Assembly: GCA_964404035.1 (NCBI GenBank)
Contig: CAYOIT010000007.1
Location: forward strand, 1-53,899
DNA length: 53,899 nt
Origin: CAMBRF01 sp964404035
GTDB lineage: Bacteria; Verrucomicrobiota; Kiritimatiellia; CAIKKV01; CAITUY01
Direction: 5' to 3'
The notes beneath the pieces are model-generated. The model made no database searches, had not been told where the DNA came from, and saw only the letters and a list, made by a program, of their open reading frames with translations. Positions within the stretch are counted from its first letter, which is position 1. Every line of letters begins with the position of its first letter. Below are positions 40,600 to 49,800 of the stretch, piece by piece. The position numbers and the translations under genes are program-made.

Positions 40600-42815
40600 A
40601 GCAACGGATGAAAGTTCTGTTTACGATAGCCCTGCCGGCTGTCCTGGCGATCGGCGGCATGGGATGGTGGGTATCGACAACGGCGTGGGCGTCCTCAAAG
40701 GCGTCGCTGGACCCGGATCCGCAGGCGGCGGTGGTGGCCCGGCAGTTCGCGCGTACGATGCCCCGGGTGCATTTGTCGCACGAGCCCCTGAACGAGGTTG
40801 TGGCCACGAATGCGGTGAGCATCTACCTCACCACGCTGGACTATGACCACACGTTCTTTACCGCCGGCGATGTCGACGAGTTCCAGAAGGAGGCGGGACT
40901 GCAGGCGGAGGCCCTGCAGAAGGGCGACGTGGCCTTCGCCTTCCGGGTGTTTGAGCGGCTCAAGGAACGCGTCCGGAATCGGGTCGATTATGTGAACACC
41001 CTCCTGGAGAAGGGCTTCGACACGACCGTCAAGGAGACCTATGTCTGGCGGCGGAAGGATGCGCCGTGGGCGGCCGATGAGCAGGCCTGGAACGAGTTGT
41101 GGCGCAAGAAGGTGAAGAACGAGTATGTGGCGCGTGTCGTGTCGCGCCGCCTGGCGGATGAGGATCGGACGAACCGCGTCAACGGGGCGGTGCAGTCGGA
41201 ACCGCCGGCGGCTGCCACCAATCAGGCCGAGACCGCGGTCCGGCCGGCCGGTGACACCAATAAGAACGATAAAACGGCCGCTTCGGAGGCCCTGGCCGAG
41301 GCTTCGCTGTCGCCCGAGGACTTCATCAGGAAGCGGTATGCGCAGTATCTGACCGTGCTGAATGACAGCGATGCGGATTTTGTCATGCAGCGCTATCTAT
41401 CGGCCTTTGCCCAGGCGTATGACCCGCATTCCGAGTACATGACCCCCAGCTCGACGGAGGACTTCGATATCGGGATGAAACTTTCGCTGGTGGGCATTGG
41501 CGCCTTGTTGGCGAGCGAGGACGGCGCCGCGAGGATTGAGCGGGTTATTCCCGGCGGACCCGCCGAGCGGGACGGCCGGCTTAAGGCCGGCGACAAGATC
41601 ATTGCCGTGGCCCAGGGCGACAAGGCACCCGTCGACATTCTTCATTGGCCGCTCTACAAGGCCGTTCGGCTGATTCGCGGCGAGAAGGGGACCAAAGTGG
41701 TGCTGACCGTGATTCCGGCGGCCGACATCTCCGGGGGGCGGGTGGTGAAGATCGATCTGGTCCGGGATGAAGTGAAACTCGAGGAGCAGGAAGCCAAGGG
41801 CGAGGTCGACGCGATCCCCGGGTTTTCCGGCGTGACGAATCAGATCGGGGTGATCAAGCTGCCGGCGTTCTACGCCGATATGCGCAACCGCATCAATGGC
41901 TCCACTGAGTACAAGAGTTCGACGCGCGATGTGGCCCGTCTGGTGGAGGATATGAAGGGCAAGGGCGTGCAGGGGATTATTCTGGACCTGCGGAGCAATG
42001 GCGGCGGGTCGCTTGCTGAGGCGGTGGAGATGACCGGGCTCTTCCTGCGGGCGGGACCGGTGGTGCAGGTGCGCGAGAGCAGGGGCATCCAGGTGCTCAG
42101 CGATCCGGACCCAGGCGTTCTCTACCAGGGTCCGCTGGTGGTGCTGGTCAACCGCCAGAGCGCGTCGGCCTCCGAGATTCTGGCGGCGGCGCTGGCCGAC
42201 TATGGGCGCGCGGTGGTCGTCGGCGACACCAAGACGCATGGCAAGGGCACGGTCCAGTCCTGGCAGAACCTGGATGAGCGCAATCCCAAGCTGGGCTCGA
42301 TCAAGGTGACCACGCACAGTTTCTACCGGGTGGCGGGGGGGTCGACTCAGCTCAAAGGGGTCGTTCCCGATATCGTCCTTCCCTCGGTGCTGGATGTGAT
42401 TGAGATTGGCGAGGAATATCTACCGCATGCGATGGGGTGGACGGTGGTGAACATGGCCCAGTACCGCCCGGTGGCCGATCTTTCGCTCTGGATTACGGAC
42501 CTGCGCCAGGCAACCGAGGCGCGGCGGGCCAAAGATCCGAGGTTTGTCGCCCAGGCGGCCATGATCCAGCGGATCAAGAAGCGCATGGAGACCGCCGAGA
42601 TTTCGCTGAATCTGGAGGATCGCATGGCCCTGGCCCGCGAGGAAAAGGGCATGGAGAAGCTCCAGGCCGAGGCGTTGGGCGAGGACGAGTTCGAGACGGC
42701 CGATCCCAAGCAGAAAAACAAGGAAAGTGATATCGTCCTTGCGGAAACCGAACGCATCATGGGTGACTTGATTGCCGCGATGAGCAAGAAGGAGCAGGCT
42801 AAGAATGAACATTAA
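40596..42815 (+). CDS. prc: Tail-specific (carboxy-terminal processing) protease, S41 family
   Basis: This 739-residue envelope protease has a signal/anchor helix near 7-30 and a Tsp-type N-terminal helical domain. A PDZ domain (about 315-400) precedes the S41 catalytic part. Catalytic Ser524 lies in RQSASASEILAAALADYG and the general-base lysine is K550 in THGKGTVQSW, spaced about as in E. coli Prc. A glutamate/lysine-rich C-terminal tail (about 690-739) ends the protein. It is co-transcribed with atpH (ATGA) and overlaps dapF by 11 bases, an unusual combination. A role in envelope protein or peptidoglycan-enzyme turnover is likely. Confidence 0.92.
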   Translation: MKQRMKVLFTIALPAVLAIGGMGWWVSTTAWASSKASLDPDPQAAVVARQFARTMPRVHLSHEPLNEVVATNAVSIYLTTLDYDHTFFTAGDVDEFQKEAGLQAEALQKGDVAFAFRVFERLKERVRNRVDYVNTLLEKGFDTTVKETYVWRRKDAPWAADEQAWNELWRKKVKNEYVARVVSRRLADEDRTNRVNGAVQSEPPAAATNQAETAVRPAGDTNKNDKTAASEALAEASLSPEDFIRKRYAQYLTVLNDSDADFVMQRYLSAFAQAYDPHSEYMTPSSTEDFDIGMKLSLVGIGALLASEDGAARIERVIPGGPAERDGRLKAGDKIIAVAQGDKAPVDILHWPLYKAVRLIRGEKGTKVVLTVIPAADISGGRVVKIDLVRDEVKLEEQEAKGEVDAIPGFSGVTNQIGVIKLPAFYADMRNRINGSTEYKSSTRDVARLVEDMKGKGVQGIILDLRSNGGGSLAEAVEMTGLFLRAGPVVQVRESRGIQVLSDPDPGVLYQGPLVVLVNRQSASASEILAAALADYGRAVVVGDTKTHGKGTVQSWQNLDERNPKLGSIKVTTHSFYRVAGGSTQLKGVVPDIVLPSVLDVIEIGEEYLPHAMGWTVVNMAQYRPVADLSLWITDLRQATEARRAKDPRFVAQAAMIQRIKKRMETAEISLNLEDRMALAREEKGMEKLQAEALGEDEFETADPKQKNKESDIVLAETERIMGDLIAAMSKKEQAKNEH

Positions 42816-43614
42816 GTTTTGGAAGATGCATGGGGCGAGCAACGATTTCATTCTGGCGGATGATCGCGGATTGACCTTTCCGGTGAAAGATAAGGAATGG
42901 CTTGCCCGGATCACGGCGCGGCGCACGGGAGTGGGGAGCGAGGGGATCATCCTGATTCAGCCCTCCGCGTCGGTCGATTTTACGATGCGTTTCTTCAATC
43001 CGGATGGCAGTGAAGTGGATATGTGCGGGAACGGGGCCCGTTGCGTGGCCCGCCTGGCGCACGATATCGGCATTGCACCGGCGCGCATGCGGTTTGAAAC
43101 CGGGGCGGGTGTGATCGAGGCTGAAATGGTGGGCGACCAGGTCCGGTTGGGCATGACCCTTCCCAAGGATTGGCGGCTGAACAAGATGCTGGACCTTCCC
43201 GACGGCCCGCGGCCCTACGGGTTCGTGAACAGCGGCGTGCCGCACGTGGTCATGGAGGCCGCCCCGCTGGACAAGGCGGATGTGGCCCGGCTGGGCGCGG
43301 CGATCCGGTATCACAAGGACTTTGCACCCAAGGGAACCAACGCCAACTTTGTCGAAGTGACCGGTCCCCGTTCGCTTCGGATTCGCACGTATGAGCGCGG
43401 CGTGGAGGCGGAGACCCTCGCCTGTGGCACGGGCATGGTGGCGGCCGGGCTGGTGAGCGGCCGCATGGGGTGGGTGAAGCCTCCCGTGCAGATCACCTGC
43501 GCCAGCGGCGATGTGCTGGAGGTGAACTACACGCTCACCGACGACGGGGCCACCAACGTGACGCTGCTCGGTCCTGCCGCCTATGTGTTCACCGGCGAGT
43601 TGGAGTACAAGTAG
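42805..43614 (+). CDS. dapF: Diaminopimelate epimerase
   Basis: This 269-residue enzyme converts LL- to meso-diaminopimelate for lysine and peptidoglycan. The two active-site cysteines are C74 (MCGNGARC) and C207 (ACGTGMVAAG), and the N-terminal KMHGASNDF motif is intact. The length fits the family. The ATG overlaps the end of the protease gene by 11 bases. It is the last gene of the atp-containing operon, followed by a REP-like palindrome. Confidence 0.96.
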   Translation: MNIKFWKMHGASNDFILADDRGLTFPVKDKEWLARITARRTGVGSEGIILIQPSASVDFTMRFFNPDGSEVDMCGNGARCVARLAHDIGIAPARMRFETGAGVIEAEMVGDQVRLGMTLPKDWRLNKMLDLPDGPRPYGFVNSGVPHVVMEAAPLDKADVARLGAAIRYHKDFAPKGTNANFVEVTGPRSLRIRTYERGVEAETLACGTGMVAAGLVSGRMGWVKPPVQITCASGDVLEVNYTLTDDGATNVTLLGPAAYVFTGELEYK

Positions 43615-43637
43615 GCTGGGCGGTGCCTCGCGCGGCA

Positions 43638-43665
43638 GCGGCGGGCAGCGTAGTGCCCGCCGCAC
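43638..43665 (-). repeat. REP-like palindrome, copy 3
   Basis: On the plus strand a perfect 10-bp stem GCGGCGGGCA/TGCCCGCCGC (43638-43647 with 43654-43663) has the loop GCGTAG. A stretch of 28 nt (43635-43662) is identical to 45028-45055. It lies between dapF and xthA; the rest of the 97-base gap contains only the xthA ribosome binding site. Confidence 0.8.
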
Positions 43666-43711
43666 AGGGCAGATGTGACGGAAGGTCGCTGAGTTGGTGG
43701 GAAGGACGCAG

Positions 43712-44506
43712 ATGAAGATTGCCACGTTCAACGTCAACTCCATCCGTTCCCGCCTGTCGATCCTGCTGGACTGGCTGGCGGCGAACCAACCGGATGTGCT
43801 GGCCCTCCAGGAAACCAAGGTGGTGGACGCTGACTTTCCGCTGCAGGCCATTCTGGATGCGGGGTACTTCGCGGCGTTTCGCGGCGAGAAAAGCTACAAC
43901 GGGGTCGCCCTCCTGTCCCGAACCCAACCGGAACAGGTCCGGTTTGGATTCGATGACGGCGGGCCGGCGGACGAAACCCGGCTGGTGACGGCACGGTTCG
44001 GAGCGGTTCACGTCGTCAACACCTATGTGCCGCAGGGCCGGGACATCGAACATGCGATGTACCGCTACAAGCTGGACTGGTTCGAACGGCTGCGGGGGTA
44101 TTTCGAGCGGCAGTTCACGCCCCGGCAGGAGGTGGTCTGGGTGGGTGATTTCAACGTTGCCCCGGAGGCCATCGATATCCACAACGCCGAACGGCAGGCC
44201 AATCATGTGTGCTATCACGTCGAGGTCCGCGAAGCCTTCGCGCGGACGGTGGCTTGGGGGTTCGTGGATGTCTTCCGCCAGCATCATCCCGAGCCCGGCC
44301 AGTATTCCTTCTTCGACTACCGGCAGAAGCAGGCGGTCCCTCTCAACCAGGGGTGGCGCGTCGACCATATCATGGCCACGCGGCCGCTGGCCGTCCGATC
44401 GGCCGGGGCGTCGATCGACCTGAAACCGCGGCGTGCGGAGAAGCCTTCGGATCATGCCGTGGTGATGGCGGAGTTTACGGGCAAGGGCAAAGGAGGTGCT
44501 TCATGA
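43712..44506 (+). CDS. xthA: Exodeoxyribonuclease III
   Basis: This 264-residue DNA-repair enzyme (AP endonuclease and 3'-5' exonuclease) has the full motif set: KIATFNVNSIRSR, LALQETKV, VVNTYVPQGRD, VWVGDFNVAP, RVDHIMATRPL and KPSDHAVVMAEF. ATG at 43712, preceded by GGAAGGACGCAG, is preferred over the TTG 18 bases upstream. The stop overlaps the lipoprotein gene start. Confidence 0.95.
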   Translation: MKIATFNVNSIRSRLSILLDWLAANQPDVLALQETKVVDADFPLQAILDAGYFAAFRGEKSYNGVALLSRTQPEQVRFGFDDGGPADETRLVTARFGAVHVVNTYVPQGRDIEHAMYRYKLDWFERLRGYFERQFTPRQEVVWVGDFNVAPEAIDIHNAERQANHVCYHVEVREAFARTVAWGFVDVFRQHHPEPGQYSFFDYRQKQAVPLNQGWRVDHIMATRPLAVRSAGASIDLKPRRAEKPSDHAVVMAEFTGKGKGGAS

Positions 44507-44943
44507 AACGTTTTCATCGCTGTTTTATGGCTTTGGGTGTTGCCGTTCTGATGGCGGGCTGTGTGAGTACGCCCGCGCGGCGCATCGAGCAGAATGCCGC
44601 CCTGTTCGGGACCTTCCCGCCGGAAGTGCAGGCCAGCGTCCGCAAGGGGGAGATCGCGGTGGGTTTCACGAAGGACATGGTATTGATGGCCTTGGGGCCG
44701 GCGCGACAGGTCTACGCCCGCACTACGCACGAGGGTGCGAGTGAAGTGTGGATCTATACCGGCAGCACTTACACAACGTCCATGGAGCCCGTGGACAACT
44801 CCTTCTGGTACCGCGATCGTCAGGGACGCCTGCGCAATGCCTCCGGTCTGGGGTGGGCCAGCGTTCAACACCGTTCGGAATACCCCTACCTGCGGGTTGA
44901 GTTCGAAAGCAGTGCCGTCAAGGCCATTGAGCGATTGAAGTAA
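44503..44943 (+). CDS. Small outer-membrane lipoprotein (SmpA/OmlA-like)
   Basis: This 146-residue protein has a lipoprotein signal: basic start, hydrophobic core and lipobox LMAGC with the modified cysteine at 20. The mature part has GFTKDMVLMALGPARQVYA and SEVWIYTGS, which resembles the SmpA/OmlA (BamE-type) fold, but the match is short. AGGAGG precedes the ATG, which overlaps the xthA stop. The 3' end is followed by a pair of REP-like palindromes. Confidence 0.75.
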   Translation: MKRFHRCFMALGVAVLMAGCVSTPARRIEQNAALFGTFPPEVQASVRKGEIAVGFTKDMVLMALGPARQVYARTTHEGASEVWIYTGSTYTTSMEPVDNSFWYRDRQGRLRNASGLGWASVQHRSEYPYLRVEFESSAVKAIERLK

Positions 44944-44980
44944 GGGCGGGCTCCAACCCCGGTAGAGCGTGCGCCACACA

Positions 44981-45058
44981 GTAGGGCTGGCGCTACGTCG
45001 CCAGCTATCTTCATGACAACGGGCGAAGCAGCGGCGGGCAGCGTAGTGCCCGCCGTAC
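44981..45058. repeat. Inverted pair of REP-like palindromes (REPIN-like)
   Basis: The left unit (44981-45005, plus) is GTAGG then stem GCTGGCG, loop CTACGT, CGCCAGC. The right unit (45031-45058, minus) ends in GTAC with stem GGCGGGCA, loop GCGTAG, TGCCCGCC. The two face each other with 25 bases between, so the whole could fold as a cruciform or long hairpin. The left stem carries a T-A pair where copy 1 carries G-C, which is a compensating change. The unit lies between the convergent lipoprotein and OmpA-type genes. Confidence 0.75.
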
Positions 45059-45079
45059 TCGGGGATTACGAGAAGAGGC

Positions 45080-46777
45080 TCAGTGGTTTTCCGCGGGCGT
45101 GACCTTCAATACCACCGTGCGATTCAGGCGTCGGCTTTCGGGTGTGGTGTTTGGGTAGGGCGGCGTTGCGTCCCCGGCCGAGGTTGCCGAAAGTGCGCTG
45201 ACGGGCAGACCACACTGCTTGGACAGATAGTCCACCACGACCTTGGCGCGCGAGAGGCCGAGTTCACGATTGTTGCCGTAAGGTCGGCCTGAACTGACGG
45301 GTGTGGCATCCGTATGCCCTTCCACTTCCAGATGGAGATTTCCCATCGCGGGTGTGAGGGTATTGGCGATGCGACGCAAGTCCTGGCAGGCGGCTCCGGT
45401 CAGTTCCGTGCCGCGTGCGAAGGCGCCGTAGTTGAACCGGAGGGTCAGTTCGTTTCCCTTCCTGCTGGTCTTGAAGCCGGCGCCCTCCAGTACCGGCCAG
45501 GGGGCTGGCGGGGACGGGGGTTCTGCGCGTGGCGACGCGATGGCTGGCATGGGGGACGGCAACGCCTCAGCCGCCGAATCCACCGGCGCGGGCGAGGCGG
45601 TGACGTCGGACGCGTGAACGCGGCGTGATTCGCAGGAACGACCGGCAAAGAACGCGAGCGCCACGGCGAAGGCGGCGAGCACCAGAGTCAGGGCGACCAC
45701 ATGCGCCGGGCGATGCTGGGGTGAATCCTCCTTGAGAGAGTCGTGCTTATCCAAGGTTCCGCTGCTGGCCGCAAGAGACTTACGCGCCCACTCCCGTTCC
45801 ACGGCCGCATGGCGCACGGATTCCGCCTTGCGCAGCTGGATCTCGCGGGCCGCCTGCTCGCGGGCACGGGTCAATTCGGTTTCCAACTCTGACACCCGGG
45901 CTCGTGCGCGGTCCAATTCGCCGATGACTTGGGCGATGGCCTCCTGGGCGGCTACCTCGGTGGCCATGGCTTCCTGCTGTTCCGGGGGAAGGGAGAGAGG
46001 TTCGTCAGCGGGAGGCGGTTCGTCAACGGGGACCGGTTCATCTGCGGGGACCGGTGTCTCGAGGGCGAGGGCTTCCGTCGGTTTGGCTGGCTTGCCCACA
46101 ATGCTGTCGAGAAGACGTTCTTCGGCGGTGGGCTCGGGTTCCGTCCGCGGAGGTTCCGCAGGTGTTGAGGGCGCGGGGACCGGGGGGGCGATCACGGGAT
46201 TGAAGAAGGGATCGGATTCGAAAAGATCGGCGAGTTGCTCCTCCTCGGTCGGGGCCGCGGCTGCTGCCGGTACAGCGGCAGGGGGCGGGGGAGTATCGGA
46301 CGGTACAGGGTGGTCTTCAGGCACGGTGGTCATCGCCTCCAATTGGGCTGGGTCAAAATCGGTTGCATCATCGGGAAACGGACTTTCGTTACTTGAGAGC
46401 TCGTGTTCTTCGAGATTCGGTTCTTCGACATCCGGCTCGTCGAGCTCCGGTTCTTTGAGGCTGGGCTCTTCGAGGCTTGGTTCTTCGACCTGGGGAACGG
46501 GATCGGGTGCGATATCAGGAACGAGATCAGGTGCGGGAGCGGGAACGAGATCGGGTTCGGTAACCTGGGTTTGGGGCTGGGATTCCGGGATAGCGGTGGT
46601 TCCGACGGTTTCCACAGTGGGCGGGGCCGGCGGCTCGGGCGGGGCGGGTTCGACCTCCGCGGGCACAGGAAGGGAGGGGAACAACTCCAACTGGGGTGAG
46701 GAGTCGAGGTTCCTGGGGCGTGATCGGGCGGATGATCTGGTTGCAGGTTTCACATGGTCTCCGAGTTCGATGTCCAA
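45080..46777 (-). CDS. OmpA-domain protein with long Pro/Glu-rich cytoplasmic region
   Basis: This 565-residue protein begins with about 275 residues rich in Pro, Glu and Ala, including repeats of an EEPSL-type pentapeptide at 98-127. A predicted coiled coil follows (about 275-335), then one TM helix (359-378). The C-terminal OmpA-type peptidoglycan-binding domain (about 430-560) has VEGHTDATPV, NNRELGLSRAKVVVDYL and RLNRTVVL. No signal peptide is present, so it is likely N-in, with the OmpA domain in the periplasm, as in MotB but with a much longer cytoplasmic part. It lies between the REPIN-like pair and a gene for a large secreted protein. Confidence 0.82.
   Translation of the reverse strand: MDIELGDHVKPATRSSARSRPRNLDSSPQLELFPSLPVPAEVEPAPPEPPAPPTVETVGTTAIPESQPQTQVTEPDLVPAPAPDLVPDIAPDPVPQVEEPSLEEPSLKEPELDEPDVEEPNLEEHELSSNESPFPDDATDFDPAQLEAMTTVPEDHPVPSDTPPPPAAVPAAAAAPTEEEQLADLFESDPFFNPVIAPPVPAPSTPAEPPRTEPEPTAEERLLDSIVGKPAKPTEALALETPVPADEPVPVDEPPPADEPLSLPPEQQEAMATEVAAQEAIAQVIGELDRARARVSELETELTRAREQAAREIQLRKAESVRHAAVEREWARKSLAASSGTLDKHDSLKEDSPQHRPAHVVALTLVLAAFAVALAFFAGRSCESRRVHASDVTASPAPVDSAAEALPSPMPAIASPRAEPPSPPAPWPVLEGAGFKTSRKGNELTLRFNYGAFARGTELTGAACQDLRRIANTLTPAMGNLHLEVEGHTDATPVSSGRPYGNNRELGLSRAKVVVDYLSKQCGLPVSALSATSAGDATPPYPNTTPESRRLNRTVVLKVTPAENH
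46401..46490 (-). repeat. 15-bp tandem repeat inside the OmpA-domain gene
   Basis: Six imperfect 15-bp units (46401, 46416, 46431, 46446, 46461, 46476) encode an acidic pentapeptide of the type E-P-x-L/V-E/D. On the plus strand each unit contains TTCTTCGA or a close variant. Such in-frame units can vary in copy number without shifting the frame. Confidence 0.7.
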
Positions 46778-46860
46778 ACGGATTCCTGTATATCAAACGA
46801 ATGGTGTGGATTCAATGAGGAGTCCGCCATGGCCGGTGGGCTTTGGGGTGAAGTGCGCTC

Positions 46861-49800
46861 TTATTTTGCCGGACTGATCTCCACGAGGCGGAAATCGTAG
46901 GGACGGATGAGGACGGTGACGGTTGGGCCGTTCTGCTTGAGCACAAGTCGTTCGGCGGCCTTCTGCGCCGGTTTCTTGCCCGAGAGCAGGTCTTCTGGCG
47001 AGGTCAGGTCCACCTGGCCATCGGGGTTGTTGAGATCGATGCCCATGTTCTGCGAGGCCTTCTTGATATCGTCGCGCGAGGCGACCGGAATGACCGGTGC
47101 GGCCAGGGCGGCATCGGCCTCCTTGAAGGTGACCGACTGAGTGCCCGGGAACAGCGATGCGGGCGTGGCGGACACGGTGACGACCTGCTCATTGGAACCC
47201 AGGTTGCTGACCATCATGAGCGCGCGATCCTTCCAGACATAGACACAGGTGGCGATCACGTTGGTCTGGCCAGGTTTGTCCGGCCCGCCCGGCTGATCGG
47301 CCGACGGCAGGCGTGCCTCGCGCACGTCGATCAACCCCGTGCATTTCCAGGGCGGAAGGAATCTCAGGTCCGGTGCCCCCATCGCGAAGGCGGCCAGCGA
47401 CGGCTCGATGACGCTGCGTTGGTTGTTGCCCCACATGACCCCGAGGTCACTGGGCGTCAGCAGGGCGTACAAGGCCCGCCCCTGGAGGTAGTTCCACCGC
47501 GGCAGGTCCGGTCCCGGCTTCACCTTCTCGGCGTTGATGCAGTTCTTCCAGAGCGTGATGAAGCCCCACTTGGCCGAGGAACCCTGGATGCGCAGTTCAT
47601 CGCGGCCCCAGGCCTGCGGGTAGGTGTGCTGGGCCGGGTAATAGATGTCGCGATCCTCCCCGTTGACGCAGGCATCGGCGAAGGACAGAGCCGGGATTTC
47701 AAAGCAGTACGTCATGTGGGGAATGATCATCGGCGGCTTGCCGGCTTGGAGGAACAGCGTGTGGACCCGCTTGAGGAACCGCCGGAATCCCAGCGTGTTG
47801 AACCCCGGCTGCATGGTGCCTTCCTCGAGGGCATAGGCTGTTCCAAACGGAACGGCGTTGGCGCCGAGGGACATATCGTCGATATAAATGCCGTCGATGA
47901 TGTCGCGCTTGATGTACTCGTTGATGATCCAGGTCATGTAGTCCTCGACCTCGCGGGTCCAGAGCATGCGGCCCCGGCTCCACAGGTTGCCGCTGTACTC
48001 CGCCATGCTGGGCCCGAGCTTCGGCCAGGAATAGTTGATGTAGAAGAGGCGGGGGTTGCCCTTGCCGGCGCGCTCGCGCAGAACTTCGCCGTTGAACCGG
48101 GCGTCCTCCCAACTCGGCGGTTCCATGACGAACGTCATGCCGAGGTGGGTGGGGGAATTGCTCGGGGCGGTGAGCGTCGGGCTGATGCAGGCATCGATCC
48201 CCTCCAGGTTGGCAAAGTGGCCGTTGACGCCGCTCCGGTTGTAAGCGCGCCAGCCTGCCGGCAGCGGCTTGGTGGGAGTGGGATGGAGAATGAACGTGAA
48301 GGTGCGTGGCTTGGTGAGAACCACCGGCTCGGCGATGATGTTCATGCGGTAGACCACGGCGCCGTTCTCCCTCCGGATTTCCTGGGCGGGCGCGTTGGTG
48401 ACCGGGGTCCAGCCCTTGTCGTTTTCGCCGAAGAAGCAGAGGCCGCGATCGTCGTCGCCGATCCAGACGACCGGACAGAACGAACCCCGGGCGACGGCCT
48501 TTTGCAGGGACGGCTTGCTGGTCAGGCTGTCCCAGACCCGGCCCTCGCCAGGGGGGATGAAGCGTACCTCCCAGGCTCCGCGGAAGTTGTTGCCACCCCC
48601 GTTGACGATGAGTTCGCTGCCGACCTCGGGGCGGAAGGGGACGTCGAGGACGAGCCGCTCCAAGGGCGGCGCATCACGCTCGGACTGGGCAGGGGACAGC
48701 GTGACGGCAAACGTCATCATGCCGTCGTATTCGAGGGAGCCCTTGACATCGGCCGTGAGGGCGCCGGCCTTCAGATGGCCCGTCCACTGCCTCTCATCAT
48801 CGGCCTTGGGCCCCATTGCAACCGGCTCGCCCTGGAAGACGATGTCCTTTCCGCCCGCGGTCCCGTGCAGCCGGAGTGGGGCGGCCAGCATGTTCGTGCC
48901 CACCGCCGCAATCTGTGCGGGCAGGCCGCCGGGCGCCAGCGTGACGGTGCGGCCCCAGACGCTCAGTTGATCGTCGGTGGCCTGAATGGGGGTCCACGGG
49001 GTTGGCACAGTACGCTCCTTGCCGAGCGTGTTCTGCCACCAGACCGGCTGGGTTCGCGAGTAGGGGATCGTCTTCGAGGTGAGCGGCTTGCCGTCTTTGG
49101 CAAAGGAAGTGACTTCAATCCGGTAATCTCCAAAAGGCAGATTCCGGGTGATGGAGGTGGATGCGCCGTAACTGGCATCGAGTGTCAGGGTCCCGTCGAA
49201 AATGATCTCTGGTTTGTCGGTCGGGGGTAGGGTCGATAGTACCTTGCCCACCGCGGAATTCGACGTGGTGGCCGGCAAGGTACTGCCGGCCCTACCTGTA
49301 AGGATGATGTGCACGGATGCCGGATCGACCTCGTTTACCGGAAGGCAGGTGCACTTCAGTTCGAGGCGGCGGGCGTTATAGTCGTAGGCGGGCGTCACCC
49401 GGATCGGGGGCAGGGCCGCCAATCGGGTGGCGGCATCCGGGAACCAGCGCGCGTAGGCATTGGCGGCCTCTTCGCTGCTGTACGCTCTGCCGTAGATCCG
49501 CCACTCGTCGATCAGGGTGGCCGATGGGATCAACGACCAGCCATAGAGGCTTGGATTGGTGGTCAGGCCGCCGGATTTCACGTACTTATCCCAATCCGGT
49601 TGATCGTACAGGTAGTTGCTGTTCAGCATGATTTCGTTGCCGGGCTGTGGCTTGCCGTTGAGATAGATCATCTTCCTGCCCGGACTCCACGTGCACAGAA
49701 CATGCGTCCAGACGCCCGGATGAATGGGCAGGAAACCCGCATCGGCGGCCGATTCCTGCAGGCCTCGCCCCTGGCGAAGCTGCACGGCGCGCAGGGCGCG

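Noticed and set aside
45128..46877. CRISPR-like regular repeats in the OmpA-domain gene
   Set aside because: The 15-bp units are contiguous coding repeats without spacers and encode an acidic peptide.
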